Below, one piece after another: positions 32,678-44,703 of a stretch of 64,000 nt of DNA (its first letter is position 1; each line of letters begins with the position of its first letter). The stretch is taken from positions 9,927,501 through 9,991,500 of the forward strand of contig CM042034.1 of assembly GCA_023525975.1 (NCBI GenBank), given 5' to 3'. The notes below the pieces were generated by a model. That model did not search any database. It was not told where the DNA came from and saw nothing but the letters and a program-made list of their open reading frames with translations. Made by a program: the position numbers and the translations under genes. The DNA comes from Smallanthus sonchifolius (taxonomy: Eukaryota > Streptophyta > Magnoliopsida > Asterales > Asteraceae).

Positions 32678-33102
32678 TCTATATCTATACTATATAATAA
32701 ATAAAGGTTTTTCAATGCCATATGTCGTCTCCATATTCATTCTCATCATTTTTTCCTCGCATCTTTTATTAAATACACATCTATCTTTTAATGATAGTAT
32801 ATTTTTAAAGAAAATACTAATTATACTAATAAAACACATTATTTTTAAATTACCCCTTATTATAAGAAATTTTAAAATATAATTATGTAACTTTATTTTC
32901 AATCAAATAGTAATGAAAATCAAATTACATTAAATAATAATTAACGTATTTTTGAAATTCAGTTATATGTTAATTTTTACATATTTTGAATTTTATTTTC
33001 TATCCATGTAATATATTTTTACACCTGTAAAATACATAAAGATTTAAGAATTTTATGTATTAATATTTTTCACCCCGTGTGTAGACACGGGTTCTAAGCT
33101 AG
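32678..33102 (+). mobile_element. Helitron H5, inserted in H3
   Basis: Starts TCTATATCTATACTATATAA after A. It ends CCCGTGTGTAGACACGGG then TTCTAAGCTAG followed by T. 425 bp. It is closer to H1 than to H4 in its 5' part (CATATGTCGTCTCCATATTC against CATATCACGTGTCGTCACC). Confidence 0.8.
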
Positions 33103-33189
33103 TGTATAATATATTTACATAAAGATTTAAGAACTTTAGACATTGATATTTTTTTACCATGTGTGTATTACACGGGTTCTAAGCTAGTA

Positions 33190-33345
33190 TATACATATAC
33201 ATATATATAGGGGGATGTTCAAATAATAAGTGATATTTTGCTCATTCCATCGGATGTTCAAACAAGAACCTTAAAAAAACGATATCAAACAAACTCCGAT
33301 TGAGCTCATTCCAGCGGGGTTGGAACCGTCTCATCGAACTCTACC
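33190..33345. repeat. Dispersed repeat starting TATATAGGGGGA
   Basis: Shares AAAC(A/G)AACTCCGA.TGA.CTCATT and GTTGGAACCG words, in order, with 61918-62060, giving two members of one family. The boundaries are unknown. Confidence 0.6.
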
Positions 33346-33349
33346 ATAT

Positions 33350-33510
33350 TGGATTTTAGGGTTTAGATTTTTTTGGGGGTGGAGGTGGAGGGTTTAGGTT
33401 TTTGAGGGTGGGTTTAGTTTTTGAGGGGGTTGGGGTGGGGATTTAGGTTTTTGGGGGGTGGGGTTGGAGGGAGGGTTTAGGTTTTTGGGGGCGAGGGTGG
33501 AGGGGGGTTT
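33350..33510. repeat. G-rich minisatellite
   Basis: Irregular copies of GGTTTAGGTTTTTGGGGGTG with multiple G4-G6 runs on the + strand. An open frame across it (33458-33805) is driven by the repeat. Confidence 0.7.
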
Positions 33511-33598
33511 AAGTCCCACTAAACTATTTGAATTCCCCTGCTACGCGGTGGGAATTCAGTTGTTATTGGTTCCGTTTGTTGTGGTATCGTTATGGATA

Positions 33599-34030
33599 GA
33601 GGTGAACAAAAAAACTGTTTTCGGAACCAGCCTACCCGAATCAAACCGATCCGGTTCCTACACGGTATTTCCAATAACCGGTTTGGACAAGATCATACCC
33701 ATTGGTTCCTACCCGGTTTGGGGTTTACTTTGCTCGACTGGTTCCTACCCGGACCCGACTAGAACCAGTTCCTACCTTACCCTGTTCCACATTAAAATTA
33801 AATAAAAATTGCATTTATGTTATTTATTTTTATTTTAATTATTATTATATACATATTAGTACCGGTTCCAGACCCGAACCGGACTCGACCCTACCCTACC
33901 CGGTTCCACAGGTAGGGTTCTTCAAACCATAAACCAGTTCGATTCCACCAGGCGGGATTTGTACTCGGTCAAAAAAGAATCGGTTTGGAACCGGTTCTGG
34001 TTCTTGGGCCCAACTCGATTTGTGCACCTC
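33599..34030. mobile_element. TA-flanked MITE with GAGGTG(A/C)ACA ends
   Basis: GAGGTGAACA at the left and TGTGCACCTC at the right, between TA dinucleotides (33597-33598 and 34031-34032). The body is full of CCGGTTCC/GGTTCCTACC words. Confidence 0.75.
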
Positions 34031-34363
34031 TAGGTATGGAGCCGGCACTCGCTATAGCAAACGAAAGTGAAAACCTAAAAAAATAAAGTCGTTACATGCC
34101 CAAAAAGATATTAACACATGTTTTACACCATTCGAAAAAATAAATACCGACACCGGTTCCGATAATATCGACATCAGTACAAATGATGTTCGGCCAGTAT
34201 CGGCTAAGTGTGAAAATTTGTAAGGCTCGGTTTTGAGGACCTATACACTAGTATTCACATCGAAAAAAAATCACATCGTAACGCTAAGAAAAGCAAGTAT
34301 AAACGGTCAATCCTGGATTTTAAAAAGTATCATATTTTAAAAGTTGTAAAAGAAAAACAATGA

Positions 34364-34952
34364 GTATGTTTTGTTCGCATAATTTAATGGAATTGGAATA
34401 TGAATTACATTTCTTAATGTGTTTAGTCCGTAAAATTTGTAAGAATTAGAATATGAATTTTATTCTTAACGTTTTTTTGTTGAGAAAATGAACTAGAATA
34501 AATTCCATCAAAGAATGATTTCAACATTCTTTTCAAATTGTGAACAGATTCAAGAATAAGAAACACAATATTCGATCACTCACCGTTGTTGCCGCCCATC
34601 GCATCCATCGGCCACCGATCGCCGCCACCACCAACAGCCAACCACCGTTGCCAGGGCGGTAGGTGGTGCTCGGAGGCAATAACGGTGGCGGCGACAAGGG
34701 TGGTCGGAGGCAGTGGTGGGTGGTGGGCGAAGGCGGCGATCGGGAGGTGACAGCGAGGGTGATAAATTCCAATTTCTTTACGATTGTTTTGTTACAAAAC
34801 GCATTTCAAATTCGAACTTCTTTGATAGATTTCAATTTTTTTAAATTCAAAATTCTTTTGAAAAATTCAAATTACAAATCCAATTCTTTCTAATTCAATT
34901 CTTTCATAAATTCCCAATTCCTTCAAAAATAATTTGCGAATCAAACGCACCC
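34364..34952. mobile_element. Probable Tourist-like MITE (589 bp)
   Basis: Left GTATGTTTTGTTCGCATAAT and right (reversed) GGGTGCGTTTGATTCGCAAA; flanking TGA and TTA fit a TNA-type duplication with one change. Subterminal parts share GGAATTGGAAT-like words. The GC-rich CCGCC/GGTGG core (34560-34750) is low-complexity, and frames there are spurious. Confidence 0.6.
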
Positions 34953-34955
34953 TTA

Positions 34956-36845
34956 CTTTAGGTTTACGTGAACTGGAGATTTGACCTTCAAAGGGGTTCA
35001 AAGTTTTTTTTTTCTCATCGTCGTAAATACTGAAACAACTAGAACTGATCGAATATTACAATGTTAACTCATTAGGTATCTTGAATAAACTCATAAATTT
35101 GTTGTTAAGCTGAATACAACACATGTCTAAGAGTGGAAGTGGTACAATCCAAAACTATCCCTCAATCACCCAATCAACCATGTAGTGTCAACTCATATTA
35201 CCCCGAACGAAACTTAAAGTACCCGAATAGGTTGCGACGGTCTTCCTGAATGAACCCCTTGAACTAACCAACCATGTAGTGTCACCTCACAACCCAAAAC
35301 TACCCCACAACGGCTTCATTGACGGGTTCATAAATCCGATTTTTAACCCGCAAAACAGACCCACGCCACTTAAGACGATGTTCCCGTGTTACCTGATCCA
35401 ACCCGAAGCCCACCCCTTCCACCCTAATACTAAAACAAACTCAATATTGAATTCGTATGTCAAAGCAATGTTTTACGTGTCTATCTAGAAAAAAATGTTG
35501 ATTAGGTAATACATGCATATAATTTTAATTTCTTAAAATTTAACGCTTTACATAAGAATGCAACTAGACATAATTTACATATTCAATTATTATCACTCAT
35601 ACAGTCATACACATTCCAATCATGATCAAGATCCCAATTAAACACATTTAAGAGAATATGAACCTTGTGGCTCATGTTTTGACCCATTTCAAAAACTCAA
35701 ACTTGCATGTATTTGTTTTACCACACTTCTTGATTCCTAACATTTTATTCTTATGTTCATAAACCTGTTTGGCCTATTTGAACCAATTGCTCAAGTCTTT
35801 ACTAATTAGTACACAAAAAATCACTTTAGATGAACATTTTTACACATGTATAGCCTCTTGTAAACCACAAGATATATGATCCTAGTGTTCAAAACAAAAT
35901 GTAGGAAATTCTTATAGCTTTCAAAAAAAAAAAGAACACCTCAATCGGAGTAATGGTTGATTTTATATGATTTTTCAAAACTAATACGGACTCTGCACAT
36001 TTCTTCCTCATAATTCCGACCTAATACCCTTGTATGCACTCGTTTTTCTTGGTCATAATCCAAACTAAACATTATAAACATGTTCTACACATTAGTTATG
36101 GTGATTATAGTCTAATAGATACTACAAACACCATCAAATCCAATAAATAATCATACAAAGCCCTACTTCATCAAGAACTTAAAACCCCATCTTCATGATT
36201 TTGCAATATAAATGAAATCAATAGTTTCTAATAGCATATGATGTATCTATGCAATATTATCCATCTTTCTATTTTAGTCTTGTTGCCACCATCTTCTTAG
36301 ATGCACATCTTTTAAGCTTTTCATAAATGACTCAATTGATGAGTAGCCTCAAATGGAGACTAATCCGCAATATCCTTCATTGTCTCACGTTCCATCTCTT
36401 AGTGAGGTTGCCATCCTCGAGCCATAACACGATGTAATAAAGTATACCGCCTCTCTAACGGCCACTAACAAATGGTTGTGGCATTTGCTTAAACCACCAC
36501 GCTCACTTCTAGACAACTAATTTTATTACTTTTTAGTATGTCAGTCTAACTAAAGATAATACATGGTTATCTTCTACTATGGCCTTTAAAGTTGCCTTTT
36601 GCGGCTCATAACAACAAAGTTCATCATGTTAGCAAGGTTACAAAAAGCAAATCTTGTTAATACATGACATAAACACACGTTATGGTATGTTTCATTAAAC
36701 GAAACATAGTTTACATTTAACGAGATATGACTTACCATTTAATGAACATTCAAAAGTACCGTTTACAATATGTACATGACCATCTAGAACATGACACTCG
36801 ACTACTATTGGTAAAAAACATTAACGGTTAACACATGCATAAATA
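34956..36845. other. Gene-free DNA
   Basis: No gene supported. AACCATGTAGTGTCA(A/C)CTCA occurs twice (35168 and 35270), a short local duplication. Confidence 0.45.
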
Positions 36846-36848
36846 GTT

Positions 36849-37072
36849 ATATCAAACCTCTTTAAGTTAACGTCATGATAGGCCGATAGCATTGAACACA
36901 AGAGAGAACATTTTTTAAGAGTTAGCGGTCAACTTTCAAAGATCTATATGAAAATCACTTATATCAAACCTATCAAGTTAACATCATGATAGGTTGATAG
37001 CATTAAACATAAGAGAGAACATTTTTTTAGAGTTAACGGTCAATTTTCAAAGATCTATATGAAAATCGCTTA
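36849..37072. repeat. 112-bp tandem duplication upstream of the cyclin gene
   Basis: Two copies, starting ATATCAAACC at 36849 and 36961, about 90% alike (TTAACGTCATGATAGG against TTAACATCATGATAGG; both end ...AAAGATCTATATGAAAATC). Confidence 0.9.
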
Positions 37073-37842
37073 TCTGCCATCTGCACACTATTTTTATACA
37101 CTTTGGGACCAATATACATATATAGGGTTGTCTAAGTAGCGAGTTACTAGAAACACATAAACAATTATACGTGTTACTTTTTATAAGAAGATTATGTAAC
37201 CGCATAATCCACTTTTTCTCTCATTATATTTGAAGAAAAACGAGTGGGGGTCAGAACTATAAAATTTTCGGCTGAATACATATAAACTAACACTACTGAG
37301 CGAAAATTCGGAGGGGGGCTTCCCAAACTTCACCCCTGAGTGCTTATACATTACTGTCGTTTTCTATTTAAAAATGATTCTGTTTTGAGCTCATTTTAGA
37401 AATTACTCTACTCCTTTAGTCGGGAACTCGACTTCCCCGTCCCGACAAACTCGATGATCCCCGAAACAATCCGAACTCGTCAAATACGTATTCGATATAA
37501 GGTAAGTTATTTTTTACCATCCGTAACAATACATATATACGTATCCTCTCCCTCTCATACCCTAAAACAAAACCCCTCTCTCTACATTAGCCGCATTCCT
37601 TGCTATTCATTTCTCTCATACTCTCTCTCTCTCTCTACACTTTTACAGTGAGACACAAAGCAAATAGTGTGTGTCTCATCTATTTCCTCCTTCTCAATCT
37701 CCAATAAACATCAATCTTTATAACAAAATGATGAAATCCCATTTTTGATCTGCACACATTCTTTCATTTTTCTTCAAAATCCCATCAATTTTTATTTTAT
37801 TTTTTTTGTGTTTTTTGTATTGTTTTTCTAGGGTTTCTTGAA
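37073..37842 (+). promoter_or_regulatory. Upstream region and pyrimidine-rich leader of the cyclin gene
   Basis: 37540-37700 is CT-rich with a (CT)n run at about 37620-37640. Long pyrimidine tracts like this are common in plant 5' leaders. A ttctag acceptor-like site (about 37831) just before the ATG could end a leader intron. No clear TATA box or E2F site was recognised. Confidence 0.4.
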
Positions 37843-39477
37843 ATGGCACCCTGTCTTGATTTTGGGTTGTCAAGTTTACTCTGTGAAGAAGACAATGATT
37901 GCATTTCATATGATGATGATGGTGATGATTTAAAGGGTTTAGATTGGGACATTAATCAGAGTCATACGCAAAAAAATCCAAACTTGAAAATGATAGATGA
38001 AACAGAGTACTCTGTTCTTGATTTGCCTTTGCAAAATGATGCCAGATTGACTTTGTTGAATCTAAAAGAACATGAACAATTTGTGGGTTTTGTTGATTAT
38101 TTGGATAAATTGAAGAATCAAGACTTGTTTTTGGTTGCTAGACAACAGGCTGTTGATTGGATTTCAAAGGTTGGTTTGACTTTTGTGGTCAAGTTTTTTC
38201 CAGCAATTTTATGATTTTTAATGATTTTTTAGGATTTGGGGATTGAATTTGTTCTGGGTCAGATTGATTTTCTACAAAGAAATAATCAAAATAAATACTT
38301 TTTTATCAATTCGTTTTGGAGTTTTTGAAGCTTGATGTTCTAATTTTTCTGCTGTTTATTTTGACTTTTGTTGACTTAGGTTCATGCACAATTCAATTTT
38401 GGACCATTATGTGCATATCTATCAGTAAACTATTTGGACAGATTTCTTGCTGTCTATGAATTACCTGTAAGTTGCTAATCAATGATTAAATGTTCAATTT
38501 ATTTTATTTTTATAAATAATTAATCATCTAATTTTTAATGTTCATTAACTTTTGTTAAACAAACAGAAGGACAAACCATGGATGATGCAGTTGCTGGCTG
38601 TAACATGTTTATCACTCGCAGCCAAAATGGAAGAGACTTCAATCCCCACAATTTTGGATTTGCAGGTCAGTTTCTGGTTTTGAAATTGTAGTCTAATGAA
38701 GTCAAGATTTGTATAATTTTGACTTTTTTTATATATTAGTCAAACTATAAGATCTGATTGCATTTTTGCAGGGTTGTGAATCAAGATTTGTGTTTGAAGC
38801 AAAAACAATCCAAAGAATGGAATTGATTGTTTTGAGCACATTGAAATGGAGAATGCAATCTGTGACACCATTTTCTTTCATTGATTCATTCATTAGAAAG
38901 CTTAATGATGGTGGTCAAAGTCAAAGTCAAACCAATTCAAGATCCCTGATCTTGAATTCTACCCAGCTTATTTTGGGTTTGATCCGAGGTAAAGAAAAAA
39001 AATTCTGTTTAAATTTTAAAAATCATAAATTTATACCAAGATTGAGTTTCTTGATGAAAAATGTGGCAAAATTGTAATTTGACAATGCAGGGATTGACTT
39101 CTTGGAATTTCAAGCATCTGAGATTGCAGCAGCAGTGGCCATTTCTGTGGTTGGAACTGAAGTTGACAAGACTCCAATTTCTGCACTCTGTGAACATTTA
39201 AAGAAGGTAGTACATTGTGCATGTTTTGTTGTACACTTGTTTTGATTATGTTAATAAGATGATGAATCTTGATAATATATGATTTGGGTTTTTGCAGGAA
39301 AGGGTTCTTAAATGTTTGGAAGTTGTGATCAAGGGTTGTACCATGAGCTTTGGGAGTGGTACAACAATATCATTTCCTGAAAGTCCAATTGGTGTGCTTG
39401 AGGCTGCAATCTTTAGCCATAAAATTGATGATTCACCTACTTGTGCTAAAAAGAGGAGGCTCCACATTAGTTTGTGA
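37843..39477 (+). CDS. CYCD: D-type cyclin (D2/D4-like)
   Basis: Coding exons 37843-38169, 38380-38466, 38567-38665, 38772-38988, 39091-39206 and 39298-39477, all GT-AG and in frame; 341 aa. It is a regulatory partner of CDKA driving G1/S entry by phosphorylation of retinoblastoma-related protein. Seen in the sequence: LLCEE near residue 13 (the LxCxE Rb-binding motif); an acidic N-terminus; the cyclin N box from about 75 to 185, with RQQAVDWISKVHAQFNFGPL, SVNYLDRFL, LLAVTCLSLAAKMEET and RMELIVLSTLKWRM; and a cyclin C domain from PFSFIDSFI onward. The C-terminus ends KKRRLHISL. Six exons and the IDSF motif fit the D2/D4 group better than D3; D1 is the alternative. A short isoform reading through intron 1 would stop after 14 extra residues. 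A Helitron lies about 360 bp downstream. Confidence 0.93.
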
Positions 39478-39841
39478 AAAAATGGATGGATTTATTTTTT
39501 TAATTTTTGGTAGTATTGTTTGGTTGTGAAATGTCAAAACTACCCACTTAAAAAAATAAAAAATTGGAGATAATAAACTATAATGGGTAGTAAGCATTTT
39601 TTTATAGAACTCATTAAAGTAAGGAGAGTAGATGAGGAAAATATAAAAATGGAAATATATACATTAAATTTTGTTTTATTGGTGGATCCAATTTGTGTTG
39701 GTATTTTTTTGTCCATGGTAATTAATTACATTCAAATTTTTATCTAACTCTTAAAATTATGAGTTGTAAATTTATAATATTGTTTAATGGTTTGTAAATT
39801 TTCATAAACTGATAAAAGAAAATTGATATTGATATTAATAA
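39478..39841 (+). other. Cyclin 3' untranslated region and flank
   Basis: AT-rich with AATAAA-like words. No other feature up to the Helitron at 39842. Confidence 0.5.
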
Positions 39842-40299
39842 TCTATATCTATACTACCTAATAAACAAGTAAAATTATGGAACACATGTAACCTTCTGGT
39901 GCATTCTTAGCATGATTTTCCCGTCTCTCTCCTATTAAATACTAATATTAAAATAATATATTTTTAAATATTTAGTTTCAATCTATTTATGGATATTTTT
40001 TTTTAATTATGAATTGTTATTATACTATTAAACAAATGAGTTTAATATAATATACCATTTATTAATGACGTAAAAAAAATAATATCAAGTTTAAAAAAAT
40101 GTTTTAAAAATTAACTTAATATAATGTATAACTGTCAAGTTAAATTAACATATTTTGACGAGTGCATGTGTTAAGATATTACATTATATTTTATTCAACC
40201 TGTGTAATACACAGGTTTTTAAAAACGTAATTTTTTATTACTAAGTATATATATCATTATATTTATTTAACCCATGTAATATACGAGATTCTAACCTAG
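39842..40299 (+). mobile_element. Non-autonomous Helitron H6
   Basis: Starts TCTATATCTATACTACCTAA after A and ends CCATGTAATATACGAGATTC then TAACCTAG followed by T. Same family as 31153-33187 and closest to H4 (GCATTCTTA.CATG..TT). 458 bp, non-coding. Confidence 0.75.
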
Positions 40300-40660
40300 T
40301 AAATATTTATACTAAGTAAATATTTTATTTTGTTCATCTGGTTATTAAATTTTCACAACAATAAAGTAATATTGAAAATTAGTAAACTTTATAATTAAAA
40401 TAAATCTGTATAACTTAAATAAATAATACTGAAATGTTATTGTTAAATGTTTTTCATTTTGCATATATTTCTTTTATTTATTTGCCTTATGGTTGAAAAT
40501 TTGTTTTTTTTTTTTGGTCGGAAATCATAATTCACTAAATGAAAAACAGCAATCAGAAAAGACAACACATTGAAATAAACCATATATCAACTACCGTATT
40601 GGCGTATTCTGACCTGGCCCACTTATGTGCGGCCCATAAGATTTGGTCCATTCACAGAGA
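40300..40660. other. Gene-free DNA
   Basis: AT-rich, with a T14 run near 40506. No feature. Confidence 0.4.
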
Positions 40661-40666
40661 GACTTT

Positions 40667-41199
40667 GAGGTTTGGGTTTTTTTTCAAAACCACTTCCGGT
40701 TTCAAACCTGGTATGAAGTGGCCGGGTAGAAAGTGGAACCAGGGTGAGGTGGTTTCGTTTCCAGTCAGGTGCCTAAAACCCTACCTTGTGTACCCGGGTA
40801 GGGTCAGGTTCAATAACTGGGTAGGGCAATTTTTTTTAAAATAAATAGAAAATAATAAATAACATAAAATTTATTTTCTATTTATTTTTAGAAGTTTACG
40901 AACAAAAGAAAATAGATTCAATTAAAAACCACAACTACTACATTTATGTTTTTATTTTATTCGTAGTCTTCGTCGTCTTATGTTTATTCTTCGCTGGAAC
41001 TATTGATGTGTCGGATAGAGTGATATTTACGTGGTTCATAATACGTGCCTAAAAGTTTATATGCCTAAAAGTTTACATGCTTACGTACAATGGCCGTCGG
41101 GTTGGAACCGGGTCCAGTGGGCATCGGATAGGAACCGGAACCAGTTTTGAGTCGGGTCGTCAGGTACGGTTCTGAAACCGGGTTTTTTTCCCACCTTTA
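40667..41199. mobile_element. Degenerate element with ACCGG/CCGGG-rich ends
   Basis: Left GAGGTTTGGGTTTTTTTTCA; the right, reversed, begins AAAGGTGGGAAAAAAACCC. Composition is like the TA-flanked family (17050, 33599). Edges are approximate. Confidence 0.4.
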
Positions 41200-41344
41200 C
41201 ATTCACTCCCTTGTATAAATGAAGGCAACCAATCTAACTTCCCACTCCTAATACACGTCTTATTTATGTTATAGGCCAGTAACTTGATATTTGAAAGTTA
41301 CTTCTCCTTATGACATCAAATGTTATAACAACTATTCTTTAAGT

Positions 41345-42055
41345 TGTCTAGATGAGTGGGTTGGATCTGTGCTTCGTCTTAGATCGGTGTTGTGAACATA
41401 GAAAACCTGTTACGAAGGGTCTCGAGGTCGAAACCTCACAGACTACCCATAGTAGCGAAGTCAGAAATTTTTTCCTATGGGGTCACTATTTTTCGATAGT
41501 CGAATTTATAAGAAAAGATTTTTTTTGGGCCGGTTCGATTCGGTGGTCACATAATAAAATATGATACGATAATAAAATACATCATCATTAGAAAATAAAT
41601 AGTAAAAATACAATGTCATTAGAGATAAAAAAAAACATTAGATTCTACCAAGAATAAGAATCACTAATAACTTTCACTCTAAAGAACAAATAACAACCAA
41701 AATTCAACATCTTAAGATGTTAAACAAGAAAAAAAATGAAAACTAACCTTGTTGTTGTAGCATAATCGATGTTTGAAAGTTGAATTATTAATTTCGTTGC
41801 ATAATTGGTGTTTGTGGGTTCTCGGTTTGCCCGGGTTCGCAAATCGCAAGTATGTACATTGCCTTTCCTAAAGTGTCGATCGGTTTCTTTTATATTTTAA
41901 AATTAGATTTAAATTAAAAGAAATTGAGTCTTTGTTTCATGGTGATCGACTCATGGGCTTACTAAATTGACTTTATTTAAATATTGTTCTTAGACTCATT
42001 AGAATAATTGAATGAGTCTAATTTGTTATGAGCCTACTCAAATATAAATATAACT
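41345..42055. other. Repeat fragments, no gene
   Basis: From 41453, GCGAAGTCAGAAATTTTTT...GGGGTCACTATTTTT is a relative of the hAT-like end at 42579. No coding frame. Confidence 0.4.
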
Positions 42056-42063
42056 AGGGGATT

Positions 42064-42285
42064 TACCCGTCTCGCGTTACGACGGCGTCGAAACATACAG
42101 CAACTCGAACCGTCCTGCGTTGCGGCGGATTCGAAACGTACAGTAACTCGAACCACCTTGCGTCACGGCGGCGTCAAAACGTAGACTAACTCTACCAACC
42201 CGTGTTGCGGCCGTGTTGTGACGGCGTTGAAACGCATAGTAACTCGAACCACCCCGCGTAACGGCGGTGTCGAAACGTAGGTCGT
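42064..42285. repeat. 43-bp GC-rich minisatellite, five units
   Basis: The TCGAAAC core recurs at 42088, 42131, 42174, 42227 and 42270; spacing is 43, 43, 53 and 43 bp (the fourth unit has a 10-bp insertion). Each unit pairs a CGCGT..CGGCGG(C/T)GTC half with an AACTCGAACC half. Sharply GC-rich against AT-rich flanks. Confidence 0.9.
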
Positions 42286-42289
42286 AATG

Positions 42290-42570
42290 TAATTGAGTTA
42301 CAAAAAGGTTTATTAAAGTTGAGAGGCCAAATATTAAACTTATTAAATTTGAGGGACCAAATATTAAACTTATTAAAGCTGAGGAGGCTAAATAGAAAAA
42401 TTGTTTATTGTCTTTTACTACTTATAAATTAGGGATGAAGTTGATAATAATTACCATTTTGCCATCATCCCTATTTTCTCTTTTATAATGAAAGATGACA
42501 TTATTGTAATTAATCTCAAATGAAGGACAACTTAGTAATTTCACACTTGTTACTATTCAATACCTAAGGT
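42290..42570. other. Gene-free DNA
   Basis: Contains three short TTAAA(C/G)(T/C)TGAG..GGCCAAATATTAAAC-like repeats near 42310-42395; otherwise no feature. Confidence 0.4.
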
Positions 42571-42578
42571 GTTTCAAT

Positions 42579-43925
42579 CAGTGGTGGATTCAGGAATTTT
42601 TTGGGGTTCACTGTTTTTAGATGTTCCAATTTCATAAGGTCGGACGTAAAAAAATTCGGGTCGGGTAAAGTTCATCACATAACAAAAATACGATTCAATA
42701 ATACAAAAACATTGTCATTATAAATTAAAAAACACATAATATAAATAAAATAGTATTTATGAATTAAAAAACTAGAGTTTTTCCTTATGAGTTTTCTCTA
42801 ACACATAGTGGCATTCACCAGCGCAGCTAAACATAGAGTTTCACCAATCAGTGATGAAGAAGAACCTCATAGCAATAATATAAACAATCCGGCTACCACA
42901 TACACAAGGGCGGCTCAAACTTTTTTTGCTTTAGATTCTACATTGTATCCATAAATTCTAAAAACCGGGTAATTAAACTTGTTTTAAAACAGATAATTGA
43001 ACTTTAATCCAACCAAGAATAACTCCAATCAAAACTCACAATTGTTCAAAACTTCAAACCAACTACCTATTTATATCCTTCCCCCTAGGGCAATAAACAC
43101 CATGATATGATCTTATAATGAAACCACACACATACATTTAACTAATTCAAGCAATTAGCCTATTGAATAACACTATGATTTGATATTATAATTAAACCAC
43201 ATACATCCAGACATACAGTTAACTAATTCAAGCAATTGGACTATATATGCAATTAACTAATTCAAGCAATTAATTCATTCAAGTTCTAGGTTCTATGTCT
43301 TTGCAACAATCTTAACATTAGATAATTAATTTGTCATGACCATAAAGCAAAAAACATTTTACTTGTTTCCATGAATACAATGTATAATTAAGACTATCAG
43401 CAAAACACAATTGATCATACCATGCTCACAATATAATCAATTAAGCATGCAGTTTGTTAGCAAAACATAAATTGAAGAAGTGGTTACCTGATTTCAAGAA
43501 CAAGAAATTGAAAAAGAAACCAGATTGCAGAAGCAGAGAAGCAACTAAGTCGATTAAAACAATAAATTGAGGAACAAACCAAATTGCAGAAGCAACAAAC
43601 AAGTGGATTGAAGCAGATTGATAAATTAGAAAGCATCAATTTGGGGCATCATTAAGAAAGCTGATTGATAAAGAATGCAACAAGCGAAGCAGATTGATAA
43701 AGAATGCAACAAGTTCAAACAGATTTAAAAAAATACTATAAGTTGAGAGATTCGAACTCAAGACCTCTCTTTTACAAACTAAGGCATAAACCACTACACC
43801 ACTTGTTCATCTTTTTTTAGGGGTTCACACAATATTTTTTAAGGGGTTCATCCTAGTTTTTCTATATAGTTTTCTACTACAATTTCGAAACTCAGTGGGT
43901 TCCGGTGAACCCCCTCGGGCCCCTG
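42579..43925. mobile_element. Non-autonomous hAT element (1347 bp)
   Basis: Starts CAGTGGTGGATTCAGG and ends GGGCCCCTG, with GGGGTTC/GAACCCC matching inward. The 8-bp target duplication GTTTCAAT is perfect (42571-42578 and 43926-43933). CAG...CTG ends plus 8 bp are classic hAT features. No transposase frame. It contains a reversed tRNA-like segment near its right end. Confidence 0.85.
43737..43803 (-). repeat. tRNA-like segment inside the hAT element
   Basis: On the minus strand it has TGGTGTAGTGGTTTATG (A-box-like) and GAGTTCGAATCTC (B-box-like) with tRNA-like spacing. A proper acceptor stem and anticodon loop are not evident, so it is more likely a SINE head or tRNA pseudogene than a tRNA gene. 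Confidence 0.5.
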
Positions 43926-43933
43926 GTTTCAAT

Positions 43934-44690
43934 AAGAAGGAGAATAAGAGTTTATTATTTTTATTTTTAAATAAAATAAACTACTAATTATTAATTAAAC
44001 TTTTCTTTTTATAGATTTCAAAGTTTATACAAATTTTTTTAAGGTTTGGGGTTAATATATATATTTATATAATAGGGTCAACCTCTAAAAAAAATCGGTG
44101 ACGATCAACAACCGTTTAACGTACACGTTGGATAAAATTTAAATTCCACTGGGGTGGGTTGACCTTACCCCACCATGGTACCTCCGCCATTAACTACCCT
44201 CCAACGATCAAGTAGTTATCATAAGACACTCGTGACAACATATACAAGAGAGTGAGAGCAATGGAGAGGAATCCAAGGGATTAGCAAAATCTAGCCTGTT
44301 GTATTTGGGTGGGCCCAGGCCCGAATGCCGGATCCAGAAGGGGAGATCTCTACATGGGTCAGTAATTTGAGGTTATTTACTTTAATATACTAACTACAAA
44401 AATAACTCCATATTGTGAAGGAAAAAAAGTCTGTTTTGATGTAGCAATGGTGGTGGATACATGAATATTGAGAATTAGTGGACCATAGTCCTTTTCCACT
44501 CTAAATGCTCAAGCATAAACACTACCATCACTTCAACTAGGGAGGTAAATGAACGAAAACTAGACAATGGACTTCGATTGCAAGCTTTTTTTTGGGCTAA
44601 TGAATTTTTTTAAGATAGAGAAAATAATACTTTATTCAGACCGGACCGAACCGAATTGGACAATGTTGAGTACACGAAAAACCGTATTTT
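43934..44690. other. Gene-free DNA
   Basis: No coding frame or bounded element. GACCGGACCGAACCGAATTGG at about 44639 resembles ends of the CCGG-rich MITEs. Confidence 0.4.
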
Positions 44691-44703
44691 GGTATAGAGT
44701 ATT

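Larger units (their letters stand above)
32014..33187 (+). mobile_element. Helitron H3, interrupted by two younger Helitrons
   Basis: Made of 32014-32146, 32612-32677 and 33103-33187. Joining the first two restores CACTAA+TTATATTAATCAAAC, which matches the uninterrupted TACTAATTATACTAATAAAA of H5. Joining the last two restores TTTTTACACA+TGTATAATATAT followed by ACATAAAGATTTAAGAA, as in H5. The 3' end is ACACGGGTTCTAAGCTAG followed by T. The original element would be about 284 bp. Confidence 0.75.

Noticed and set aside
33458..33932. 115-aa and 76-aa frames with TRxxPVPT-like repeats
   Set aside because: They span the G-rich minisatellite and the CCGGTTCC repeats of a MITE.
34533..34772. Pro/Ser-rich and Gly-rich frames on both strands
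   Set aside because: Low-complexity CCGCC/GGTGG core of a probable MITE; no homology recognisable.
43737..43803. Functional tRNA gene on the minus strand
   Set aside because: A and B boxes are present but paired stems and an anticodon loop are not evident; better read as a tRNA-derived repeat.
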